Source: Pisaster brevispinus
Taxonomy: Eukaryota > Echinodermata > Asteroidea > Forcipulatida > Asteriidae
Assembly (NCBI GenBank): GCA_023634235.1
Contig: JAMKCF010000032.1
Location: forward strand, 1 to 64,000
Length of the DNA stretch: 64,000 nt
Direction: 5' to 3'
The translations under genes and the position numbers were made by a program. How positions within the stretch are numbered: the stretch's first letter is position 1; every line of letters begins with the position of its first letter. Below the pieces are notes generated by a model, which was not told the origin of the DNA, searched no databases, and saw nothing but the letters and a program-made list of their open reading frames with translations. Below are positions 41,201 through 52,540 of the stretch, one piece after another.

Positions 41201-44200
41201 TCGCTTAAAAGCATGACAGCAAAACGAAACTCACGGACGAGAGAGCCCTTGAGTTGAGCTTTCCAATGGTGTAAAACTTGTGCAAATCCATTATAATTAT
41301 TAAGGTGATTTGACCGTCCTTACTTTGTCTTTGCTTCTTTGACAGCTCTGTGTACAAAAATCCCATTGGAGAAGCTTTTGAGGAGCATTCGGAGTTGCCC
41401 CACATGCTGGTCATTTGCGTTATGAAGCTTGTCCGGCGCGTCCCTAAATATTTGATTTTCGGATGCAGGGATATCCAAGGCAGAGTCAGGTACAAATTTT
41501 GTTTCTCTAGCATGCCTAGATCAGGAATTATTTCCAAGCTTAACTCAAGATTTAATTCGGACCCTTTGTGCCGGCATTTTCTCACTGGCGATGACATGGG
41601 CATGTAGTACAGTGGTTTTTCGGGCAGCCCTACTTCTAGGCCGCTCATCTCGCTTAAAAGCATGACAGCAAAACGAAACTCACGGACGAGAGAGCCCTTG
41701 AGTTGAGCTTTCCAATGGTGTAAAACTTGTGCAAATCCATTATAATTATTAAGGTGATTTGACCGTCCTTACTTTGTCTTTGCTTCTTTGACAGCTCTGT
41801 GTTCAAAAATCCCATTGGAGAAGCTTTTGAGGAGCATTCGGAGTAGCCCCACATGCTGGTCATTTGCGTTACGAAGCATATCCGGCGCGTCCCTAAATAT
41901 TTGATTTTCGGATGCAGGGATATCCAAGGCAGAGTCAGGTACAAATTTTGTTTCTCTAGCATGCCTAGATCAGGAATTATTTCCAAGTTTAACTCAAGAT
42001 TTAATTCGGACCTTTTGTGCCGGCATTTTCTCACTGGCGATGACATGGGCAGGTAGTACAGTGGTGTTTCGGGCAGCCCTACATCTAGGCCGCTCATCTC
42101 GATTAAAAGCATGACAGCAAAACGAAACTCACGGATGAGAGAGCCCTTGAATTGAGCTTTCCAGTGGTGTAAAACTTGGGCAAATCCATTTTAATTATGA
42201 AGGTGATTTGACCGTCCCTTCTTTGACAGCTTATTTGACAGCTCTGTGTACAAAAATCTCATTGGAGATGCTTTTGAGGAGCGTTCGGAGTAGCCCCACA
42301 TGCTGGTCTTTTGCGGTATGAAGCTTGTCCGGCGCTTCCCTAAAATGTTGATTTTCAGATGCAGGGATATCCAAGGCAGAGTCAGGTACAAATTTTGTTT
42401 CTCTAGCATGCCTAGATCGGGAGTTCATCCAAGCTTAGCTCAAGATTTAATTCGGACCCTTTGTGCCGGCATTTTCTCACTGGCGATGACATGGGCATCT
42501 AGCACAGTGGTGTTTCGGGCACCCCTACTTCTAGGACGCTCATCTCGCCTAAAAAAAAGACAGCAAAACGAAACTCACGGACGAGATAGCCCTTGAGTTG
42601 ACCTTTCCAATGGTGTAAAACTTATGCAAATCCAGTAAAATTCTGAAGGTGATTTGACCGTCCTTACTTTGTCTTTGTTTCTTTGACAGCTCTGTGTACA
42701 AAAATCCCATTGGAGATGCTTTTGAGGAGCGTTCGGAGTAGCCCCACATGCTGGTCATTTGCGTTATGAAGCTTGTCCGGCGCGTCCCTAAAATTTTCAT
42801 TTTCGGATGCAGGGATATCCAAGGCAGAGTCAGGTACAAATTTTGTTTCTCTAGCATGCCTAGATCGAGAGTGCATCCAAGCTTAGCTCAAAATTTATTT
42901 CGGACCCTTTGTGCCGGCATTTTCTCACTGGCGATGACATGGGCATGTAGCACAGTGGTGTTTCGGGCAGCCCTACTTCTAGGACGCTTATCTCGCCTAA
43001 AAACATGACAGCAAAACGAAACTCACGGACGAGTGAGCTCTTGAGTTGAGCTTTCCAATGGTGTAAAACTTGTGCAAATCCAGTAAAATTCTGAAGGTGA
43101 TTTGACCGTCCTTACTTTGTCTTTGCTTCTTTGACAGCTCTGTGTACAAAAATCCCATTGGAGATGCTTTTGAGGAGCGTTCTGAGTAGCCCCACATGCT
43201 GGTCTTTTGCGGTATGAAGCTTGTCCGGCGCTTCCCTAAAATGTTGATTTTCAGATGCAGGGATATCCAAGGCAGAGTCAGGTACAAATTTTGTTTCACT
43301 AGCATGCCTAGATCGGGAGTTATTTCCAAGCTTAGCTCAAAACTTATTTCTGACCCTTTGTGCCGGCATTTTTTCACTGGCGATGACATGGGCATGTAGC
43401 ACAGTGGTGTTTCGGGCTGCCCTACTTCTAGGACGCTCATCTCGCTTAAAAGCATGACAGCAAACCGAAACTCACGGACGAGAGAGCCCTTGAATTGAGC
43501 TTTCCAGTAGTGTAAAACTTGTGCAAATCCATTTTATTTATGAAGGTGATTTGACCGTCCCTTCTTTGACAGCTTCTTTGACAGCTCTGTGTACAAAAAT
43601 CTGATTGGAGATGCTTTTGAGGAGCTTTCGGAGTAGCCCAACATGCTGGTCTTTTGCGGTATGAAGCTTGTCCGGCGCTTCCCTAAAATGTTGATTTTCA
43701 GATGCAGGGATATCCAAGGCAGAGTCAGGTACAAATTTTGTTTCTCTAGCATGCCTAGATCGGGAGTTATTTCCAAGCTTAGCTCAAAACTTATTTCGGA
43801 CCCTTTGTGCCGGCATTTTTTCACTGGCGATGACATGGGCATGTAGTACAGTCGTGTTTCGGGCAGCCCTACATCTAGGCCACTCATCTCTCCTAAAAAC
43901 ATGACAGCAAAACGAAAATCAAGGACAAGAGAGCCCTTGAATTGAGCTTTCCAATTGTGTAAAACTTGTGCAAATCCAGTAAAATTCTGAACGTGATTTG
44001 ACCGTCCTTACTTTGTCTTTGCTTCTTTGACAGCTCTGTGTACAAAAATCCCATTGGAGATGCTTTTGAGGAGCGTTCGGAGAAGCCCCACATGCTGGTC
44101 TTTTGCGTTATGAAGCTTGTCAGGCGCGTCCCTAAAATTTTAATTTTCGTATGCAGGGATATCCAAGGCAGAGTCAGGTACAAATTTTGTTTCTCTAGCA

Positions 44201-45599
44201 TGCCTAGATCGGGAGTTATTTCCTAGCTGAGCTCAAAATTTATTTCGGACCCTTTGTGCCGGCATTTTCTCACTGGCGATGACATGGGCATGTAGCACAG
44301 TCGTGTTTCGGGCAGCTTTAATGCTAGGCCGTTCATCTCGCCTAAATATATGACAGCAACACGAAACTCACGGACGAGATAGCCCTTGAGTTGAGCTTTC
44401 CAATGGTGTACAACTTGTGCAAATCCAGTAAAATTCTGAGTGTGATTTGACCGTCCTTACTTTGTCTTTGTTTCTTTGACAGCTCTGTGTACAAAAATCC
44501 CATTGGAGATGCTTTTGAGGAGCGTTCTGAGTAGCCCCATATGCTGGTCATTTGCGTTATGAAGCTTGTCAGGCGCGTCCCTAAAATTTTGATTTTCGGA
44601 TGCAGGGATATCCAAGGCAGAGTCAGGTACAAATTTTGTTTCTCTAGCATGCCAAGATCGGGAGTTCATCCAAGCTAAGCTCAAAATTTATTTCGGACCC
44701 TTTGTGCCGGCATTTTCTCACTGGCGATGACATGGGCATGTAGCACAGTGGTGTTTCGGGCACCCCTACTTCTAGGACGCTCATCTCGCCTAAAAAAATG
44801 ACAGCAAAACGAAACTCACGGACGAGAGAGCCCTTGAGTTGACCTTTCCAATGGTGTAAAACTTATGCAAATCCAGTAAAATTCTGAAGGTGATTTGACC
44901 GTCCTTACTTTGTCTTTGTTTCTTTGACAGCTCTGTGTACAAAAATCCCATTGGAGATGCTTTTGAGGAGCGTTCGGAGTAGCCCCACATGCTGGTCATT
45001 TGCGTTATGAAGCTTGTCCGGCGCGTCCCTAAAATTTTCATTTTCGGATGCAGGGATATCCAAGGCAGAGTCAGGTACAAATTTTGTTTCTCTAGCATGC
45101 CTAGATCGGGAGTGCATCCAAGCTTAGCTCAAAATTTATTTCGGACCCTTTGTGCCGGCATTTTCTCACTGGCGATGACATGGGCATGTAGCACAGTGGT
45201 GTTTCGGGCAGCCCTACTTCTAGGACGCTCATCTCGCCTAAAAACATGACAGCAAAACGAAACTCACGGACGAGTGAGCACTTGAGTTGAGCTTTCCAAT
45301 GGTGTAAAACTTGTGCAAATCCAGTAAAATTCTGAAGGTGATTTGACCGTCCTTACTTTGTCTTTGCTTCTTTGACAGCTCTGTGTACAAAAATCCCATT
45401 GGAGATGCTTTTGAGGAGCGTTCTGAGTAGTCCCACATGCTGGTTATTTGGGGTATGAAGCTTGTCCGGCGCGTCCCTAAAATTTTGATTTTCGGATGCA
45501 GGAATATCCAAGGCAGAGTCAGGTACAAATGTTGTTTCTCTAGCATGCCTTGATTTAGGAAATATTCCCAAGCTTAGCTCAAAATTTTTTTCGGGCCCT

Positions 45600-48500
45600 T
45601 TGTGCCGTCATTTTCTCACTGCAGCCTGGCGATGACATGGGCATGTAGTATAGGGGTGTTTCGTGCAGCCCTACTTCTAGGCCGCTCATCTCGTCTAAAA
45701 ACAAGACAGCAATACGGAACTCACGGACGAAAGAGCCCTTGAGTTGAGCTTTCCAATGGTGTCAAACTTGTGCAAATCCAGTATAATTCTGAAGGTGATT
45801 TGACCGTCCTTACTTTGTCTTTGCTTCTTTGACAGCTCTGTGTACAAAAATCCCATTGGAGATGCTTTTGAGGAGCGTTCGGAGTAGTTCCACATGCTGG
45901 TCATTTGCGGTATGAAGCTTGTCCGGCGCGTCCCTAAAATTATGATTTTCGGATGCAGGAAATCCAAGGCAGAGTCAGGTACAAATTTTGTTTCTCTAGC
46001 ATTCCTAGATCGGGAGTTATTTCCAAGCTTAGCTCAAAATTAAATTCAGACCCTTAGTGCCGGCATTTTCTCACTGGCGATGACATGGGCATGTAGCACA
46101 CTGGTGTTTCGGGCAGCGCTACTTCTGGGCCGCTCATCTCGCTTAAAAACATGACAGCAATACGGAACTCACGGACGAGAGAGCCCTTGAGTTGAGCTTT
46201 CCAATAGTGTAAAACTTGTGCAAATCCAGTATAATTCTGAAGGTGATTTGACCGTCCTTACTTTGTCTTTGCTTCTTTGACAGCTCTGTGTACAAAAATC
46301 CCATTGGAGATGCTTTTGAGAAGCGTTCGGAGTAGCCCCACATGCTGGTCATTTGCGTTATGAAGCTTGTCCGGCGCGTCCCTAAAATTTTAATTTTCGG
46401 ATGCAAGGATATCCAAGGCAGAGTCAGGTACAAATTTTGTCCCTCTATGATGCCTAGATCGGGAGATATTTCCAACCTTAGCTCAAAATTTATTTCGGAC
46501 CCTTTGTGCTGGCATTTTCTCTCTGGCGATGACATGGGCATGTAGTACAGTGGATTTTCGGGCAGCCCTACTTCTAGGCTGCTCATCTCGCCTAAAAACA
46601 AGACAGTAAAACGAAACTCACGGACGAAAAAGCCTTTGAATTGAGATTTCCAATGGTGTAACACTTGTGCAAATGCAATTTAATTCTGAAGGTGATTTGA
46701 CGGTCCTTACTTTGTCTTTGCTTCTTTTACAGCTCTGTGTATAAAAATCCCATTGGAGATGCTTTTGAGGAGCGTTCGGAGTAGCCCCAATTGCTGGTCA
46801 TTTGGGGTATGAATCTTGTCCGACGCTTCCCCAAAAATTTGATATTCTGATGCAGGGATATCCAAGGCAAAGTCGGGTACAAATTTTGTTTCTCTAGCAT
46901 GCCTAGATCGGGAGTTATTTCCAAGCTTAGCTCAAAATTTTTTTCGGGCCCTTTGTGCCGGTATTTTCTCACTGCAGCCTGGCAATGACATGGGCATGTA
47001 GTATAGGGGTGTTTCGGGCAGCCCTACTTCTAGGCCGCTCATCTCGTCCAAAAACATAACAGCAATACGAAACTCACGGACGAGAGAGCCCTTGAGTTGA
47101 GCTTTCCAATGGTGTAAAACTTGTGCAAATCCAGTAAAAATCTGAAGATGATTTGACCGTCCTTACTTTGTCTTTGCTTCTTTGACATCTCTTTGTACAA
47201 AAATCCCATTGGAGATGCTTTTGAGGAGCGTTCGGAGTTGCCCCACATGCTGGTCATTTGCGTTATGAAGCTTGTCCGGCGCGTCCCTAAAATTTTGATT
47301 TTCGGATGCAGGGATATCCAAGGCAGAGTCAGGTACAAATTTTGTTTCTCTAGCATGCCTAGATCGGGAGTTATTTCCAAGCTTAGCTCAAAATTTATTT
47401 CCGATCCTTAGTGCCGGCATTTTCTCACTGGCGATGACATGGGCATGTAGCACAGTGGTGTTTCGGGCAGCCCTACTTCTAGGACGCTCATCTCGCCTAA
47501 AAACATGACAGCAAAACGAAACTCACACACGACAGAGCCCTTGAGTTGAGCTTTATAATGGTGTAAAACTTGTGCAAATCCAGTATTATTCTGAAGGTGA
47601 TTTGACCGTCCTTACTTTGTCTTTGCTTCTTTGACCGCTCTGTGTACAAAAATCCCATTGGAGATGCTTTTGAGGAGCGTTCGGAGTAGTCCCACATGCT
47701 GGTTATTTGGGGTATGAAGCTTGTCCGGCGCGTCCCTAAAGATTTGATTTTCGGATGCAGGAATATCCAAGGCAGAGTCAGGTACAAATGTTGTTTCTCT
47801 AGCATGCCTAGATCGGGAGTTATTTCCAAGCTTAGCTCAAAATTTAATTCGGACCCTTTGTGCCGGCATTTTTTCACTGCCGATGACATGGGCATGTAGT
47901 ACAGTGGTGTTTTGGGCAGCCCTATTTCTAGGCCGCTCATCTCGCCTAAAAACATGACAGCAAAACGAAACTCACGGACAAAAAAGCCCTTGAATAGAGC
48001 TTTCCAATGGTGTAAAGCTTGTGCAAATCCAATATAATTATGAAGGTGATTTGACCGTCCCTAATTTGTCTTTGCTACTTTGACAGTCCCTAATTTGTCT
48101 TTGCATCTTTGACAGCTCAGTGTACAAATATCCCATTGGAGATGCTTTTGAGGAGCGTTCGGAGTCGCACCACATGCTGGTCATTTGCGTTATGAAGCTT
48201 GTCTTGCGCGTCCCAAAAATTTAAATTTTCGGATGCAGGGATATCCAAGACAGAGTCAGGTACAAATGTTGTTTCTCTAGCATGCCTTGATCAGGAAATA
48301 TTCCCAAGCTTAGCTCAAAATTTAATTCGGACCCTTTGTGCCGGCGATTTTTCACTGGCGATGTCGTAAGCAAGTAGTACGGTGGTGTTTCGGGCAGCCC
48401 TACTTCTAGGCCGCTCATCTCGCCTAAAAACATGACAGCAAAACGAAACTCACGGACGAGAGAGCCCGTGAGTTGAGCTTTCCAATGGTGTAAAACTTGT

Positions 48501-50740
48501 ACAAATGCAGTATAATTCTGAAGGTGATTTGACCGTCCTTGCTTTGTCTTTGCTTCTTTGACAGCTCTTTGTACAAAAATCCCATTGGAGTCGCTTTTGA
48601 GGAGCTTTCGGAGTAGCCTCACATGCTGGTCATTTGCGGTATGAAGCTTGTCTAGCGCGTCCCTAAAATTTTGATTTTCGGATGCAGGGATATCCAAGGC
48701 AGAGTCAAGTACAAGTTTTGTTTCTCTAGCATGCCTAGATCGGGAGTTATTTCCAAGCTTAGCTCAAAATTTAATTCGGACCCTTTGTGCCGGCATTTTC
48801 TCACTGGCGATGACATGAGCATATAGTACAGTTGTGTTTCGGGCAGCCCTACTTCTAGGCCGCTCATCTCGCCTAAAAACATGACAGCAACACGAAACTC
48901 ATGGACGAGAGAGCCCTTGGATTGAGCTTTCCAATGGTGTAAAGCTTGTGCAAATCCATTATAATTATGAAGGTGATTTGACCGTCCCTAATTTGTCTTT
49001 GCTTCTTTGACAGCTCTGTGTACAAAAATCCCATTGGAGATGCTTTTGAGGAGCGTAAGGAGTAGCACCACATGCTGGTCATTTGCGTTATGAAGCTTGG
49101 CTGGCGCGTCCCTAAAATTTTGATTTTCGGACGCAGGGATATCCAAGGCAGAGTCAGGTACAAATGTTATTTCTCTAGCATGCCTAGATCAGAAATTATT
49201 CCCAAGCTTAGCTCAAAATTTTATTCGGACCCTCTGTGCCGGTATTTTCTCACTGGCGGTGACATGGGCATGTAGTACAGTGGTGTTTCGGGCTGCCCTA
49301 CATCTAGTCCACTCATCTCGCCTAAAAACATGACAGCAAATCGAAATTCACCGACGAGAGAGCCAATGAGTTGAGCTTTCCAATGGTGTAAAACTTGTGC
49401 AAATCCAGTATAAATCTGAAGGTGATTTGACCGTCCTTATTTTGTCTTTGCTTTTTTGACAGCTCTGTGTACAAAAATCCCATTGGAGATGCTTTTGAGG
49501 AGCGTTCGGAGTAGCCCCACATGCTGGTCGTTTGCGTTATAATGCTTGTCTTGCGCATCCCTAAAATTTTGATTTTCGGATGCAGGGATATCCAAGACAG
49601 AGTCAGGTACAAATTTTGTTTCTCTAGCATGCCTAGATCGGGAGTTATTTCCAAGTTTAGCACAAAATTTAATTCGGACTATTAGTGCCGGCATTTTCTC
49701 ACTGGCGATGACGTAGGCATGTAGTACAGTGGTGTTTCGGGCAGCCCTTCTTCTAGGCCGTTCATCTGGCCTACAAATATGACAGCAAAATGAAACTCAC
49801 GAACGAGAGAGCCATTGAGTTGAGCTTTCCAATGTTGTAAAACTTGTGCAAATCCAGTATAATTCTGAAGGTGATTTGACCGACCCTACTTTGTCTTTGC
49901 TTCTTTGACAGCTCTGTGTACAAAAATCAGATTGGAGATGCTTTTGAGGAGCGTTCGGTGTAGCCCCACATGCTGGTCATTTGCGTTATGAAGCTTGTCC
50001 GGCGCGTCCCTAAAAAATTAATTTTCGGATACAGGGATATCCAAGGCAGAGTCAGGTACAACTTTTGTCTCTCTAGCATGCCTAGATCGGGAGTTATTTC
50101 CAAGCTTAGCTCAAAATTTAGTTCGGACCCTTAGTGCCGGCATTTGCTCACTGGCGATGACGTAGGCATGTAGTACAGTGGTGTTTTGGGCAGCCCTACT
50201 TCTAGGCCGTTCATCTCGCCAAAAAATATGACAGCAAAACAAAACTCACGGACGAGAGAGCCCGTGAATTGAGCTTTCCAATGGCGTTTAACTTGTGCAA
50301 ATCCATTATAATTCTGAGTGTGATTTGACCGTCCTTACTTTGTCTTTGCTTCTTCGACAGCTCTGTGTACAAAAATCCCATTGGAGATTTTGTGCCGGCA
50401 TTTTCTCTCTCGCTCATCTCGCCTAAAAATATGACAGCAACACGAAACTCACGGACGAGAGAGCCCTAGAGTTGAGCTTTCCAATGGTGTAAAACTTGTG
50501 CAAATCCAATATAATTTTGAGCGTGATTTGACCGTCCTTACTTTGTCTTTGTTTTTTGACAGCTCTGTGTACAAAAATCCCATCGGAGATGCTTTTGTAG
50601 CCCCACATGCTGGTCATTTGCGATATGAAGCTTGTCCGGCGCGTCCCTAAAATTAAAATTTTCGGATGCAGGGATACTTCAGGCAGAGTCAGGTCAAAAA
50701 ATCATCTCTCTAGCCCTCCTAGATCGGGAGTTATTTCAAT
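45600..50740 (+). repeat. Degenerating right edge of subfamily A array
   Basis: Monomers here diverge from each other far more than those to the left and carry private indels. Examples are an extra CTGCAGCCTGG in copies near 45618 and 46970, a 29-bp duplication at 48057-48114, and a large internal deletion near 50380. After the deletion near 50380 one shortened monomer follows, then subfamily B begins. Loss of homogenisation at array margins is the usual explanation. Confidence 0.85.
48057..48114 (+). repeat. 29-bp tandem duplication inside a monomer
   Basis: Two adjacent near-identical 29-mers (48057-48085 and 48086-48114), each starting GTCCCTAATTTGTC and ending CTTTGACA. They double the pyrimidine-rich stretch that precedes ACAG in the monomer. 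The copies differ only at CTAC versus CATC. Confidence 0.9.
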
Positions 50741-50741
50741 T

Positions 50742-52300
50742 TCTCTTAGGGGTAGGCCTAACATCCAGGCCGCTCTCCTCGCCTACAGAATGTTCAGCGA
50801 TCCCAATCTCACGGGAGAGAGAGCCCTTGAAACGGGCTTTCCAGTGGTACTAAAGTTGTGCAGATCCGATATTGCCCTGGGGGTGATTTGACCCTCCTTA
50901 TTTTGTACTTGTCTCTTTTTACAGCAAAATCACTTTGATGTTTTGCGGGGCTTTCGGAGCGTCCCCGCTTGCTGGTCTTTTCCGGTGTGAAGCCTGCCCG
51001 CAACGGCCGTAAAAGTCTAATTTTCGGATGCAGGGATACCTAAGGCAGAGTCAGGTCAAAAAATCATCTCTCAAGCCTTCCTAGATCGGGAGTTATTCCC
51101 AAATTCACCGCACTTTTATTTTGGGCCATTACGCCTGCCGGCACGACCTTACTTCGCAGCCGGCCCCTGGTTTTTTTTCATTTCTCTTAGGGGTAGGCCT
51201 AACATCCAGGCCGCTCACCTCGTCTACAGAATCGTCAGCGACCCCAAACTCACGGGAGAAAGACCCCTTGAAACGGGCTTTTCAGTGGTACTAAAATTCG
51301 TCAGCGTTTTCACGAAGTAGCACGCACTGCTATACCAGCAAAAAATAACAATCAGAGAAAACGGCCTCTGAAGCTGAACATTTTTTAGAAACCCACTTTC
51401 CTTCAAAACTTCAAAGTATTTCCATTTAAATTTCTCAATGTAGATACTTGATGACTTGAACTTAAAAAATAATCTTATTTTGACTCATTTGCATAATTAA
51501 TTAAGAAACTAGACACGAGAGAAGTTCCGTGCTACTTCGTGAAACCAAAAAAGTGCAAAATATGTCTTTTTGCGTTTTTACGAAGTAGCACGCGCCTATA
51601 CTACAACACAGCATTTTTTGTTACTTCATGAAACTAGGTCAGAGCGCGCGCGCTCACACAAGTTGCGTGCTACTTCGTGAAAACGTTTTTACCTATCTCT
51701 TAGGGGTAAGCCTAACATGCATGCCGCTCACCTCGCCTACAGAATCGTCAGCGACCCCAAACTCACGGGAGAGAGAGAGCCCTTGAAACGGGCTTTCCAG
51801 TGGTACTAAAATTGTGCAGATCCGATATTGCCCTGGGGGTGATTTGACCCTCCTTATTTTGTATTTGTCTCTTTTTATAAGAAAATCACGTTGATGTTTT
51901 GCGGGGCTTTCGGAGCGTCCCCGCTTGCTGGTCTTTTGCGGTGTGAAGCCTGCCCGCAACGGCCGTAAAAGTCTAATTTCCGGATGCAGGGATACCTAAG
52001 GCAGAGTCAGGTCAAAATATCATCTCTCTAACCCTCCTAGATCGGGAGTTATTCCCAAATTCACCGCACTTTTATTTTGGGCCATTACCCCTGCCGGCAT
52101 GAACTTGCTTCGCAGCCGGCCTCTGTTTTTGTTTTCAATTTCTCTTAGGGGTAAGCCTAACATGCATGCCGCTCGCCTCGCCTACAGAATCGTCAGCGAC
52201 CCCAAACTCACGGGAGAGAGAGAGCCCTTGAAACGGGCTTTCCAGTGGTACTAAAATTGTGCAGATCCGATATTGCCCTGGGGGTGATTTGACCCTCCTT
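50742..52300 (+). repeat. Diverged satellite subfamily B, about 442 bp
   Basis: Copies begin with TCTCTTAGGGGTA at 50742, 51183, 51696 and 52141, giving periods of about 441 and 445 bp where uninterrupted. Colinear homology to subfamily A is clear: GATTTGACCCTCCTTATTTT, CTTGCTGGTC, CGGATGCAGGGATACC, GGCAGAGTCAGGTC and CTAGATCGGGAGTTATTCCC occur in the same order. The last part of the unit (GCCGGC...CGCAGCCGGCC) is different. The copy starting at 51183 is cut short after about 120 bp by inserted foldback elements. Confidence 0.88.
51305..51685. mobile_element. Two adjacent small foldback (MITE-like) elements
   Basis: The outer ends form a perfect 22-bp inverted repeat beginning CGTTTTCACGAAGTAGC and ending GCTACTTCGTGAAAACG. 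The same terminal motif recurs internally: GTGCTACTTCGTGAAAC ends near 51545 and GCGTTTTTACGAAGTAGC starts near 51572. The segment therefore reads as two elements, about 241 bp and 114 bp, placed almost end to end. There is no open reading frame or transposase, so they would be non-autonomous. No clear target duplication could be fixed. Confidence 0.75.
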
Positions 52301-52540
52301 ATTCCCAAGCTTAGTGCAAATTTTTTTTGGACCCTTAGTGCCGGCATTTTCTCACTGGCGAAGACGTAGGCATGTAATACAGTGGTGTTTCGGGCAGCCC
52401 TACTTCCAGGACGCTCGCCTCGCCTACAAAATTGTCACCTGAACAACACTCACGGAAGAGAGAGCTCTTAAGACGGGTTTTCCTATGGTGTATTACTTGT
52501 GCAAATTCAATATTATTCTGAGTTATCGTCAAACTTAGCG
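52300..52540 (+). repeat. Mosaic segment of satellite subfamilies B, A and C
   Basis: Subfamily B sequence (GATTTGACCCTCCTTATT) switches at about 52300 to subfamily A sequence (CCCAAGCTTAG, GCCGGCATTTTCTCAC, GGTGTTTCGGGCAGCCC). It then switches at about 52522 to subfamily C sequence (GTTATCGTCAAACTTAGC). Short shared words (TTATT, GAGTTAT) lie at both joins, as expected for deletions between misaligned homologous monomers. Confidence 0.75.

Larger units (their letters stand above)
1..50740 (+). repeat. 449-bp satellite array (subfamily A), about 113 tandem monomers
   Basis: A single head-to-tail array fills the left four-fifths of the window and begins mid-monomer at base 1, so it continues outside. 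I used the recurring anchor ATGCTGGTC as a ruler: it falls at 141, 590, 1038, 1487, 1931, 2380, 2824, 3273, 3722, 4171, 4620 and so on, mostly 449 bp apart, with 444- and 448-bp variants. All copies share one orientation. Each has two HindIII sites (AAGCTT) about 110 bp apart in most copies, a pyrimidine-rich stretch ending CTTTGACAG, and a block around GGGATATCCAAGGCAGAG. Short open frames of 67, 78, 132 and 152 codons recur in both strands simply because the array is homogenised. The period is not a multiple of three, so no frame runs through successive monomers. I recognise no known satellite family. Confidence 0.97.

Noticed and set aside
1..50740. CRISPR-like or prokaryotic repeat array
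   Set aside because: Units are 449 bp with no short repeat/spacer alternation, and the adjoining gene has spliceosomal introns.
1..50740. CENP-B box or telomeric repeat within the monomer
   Set aside because: I searched by eye for the CENP-B box pattern and for TTAGGG runs and found neither, so a centromeric role cannot be claimed from sequence.
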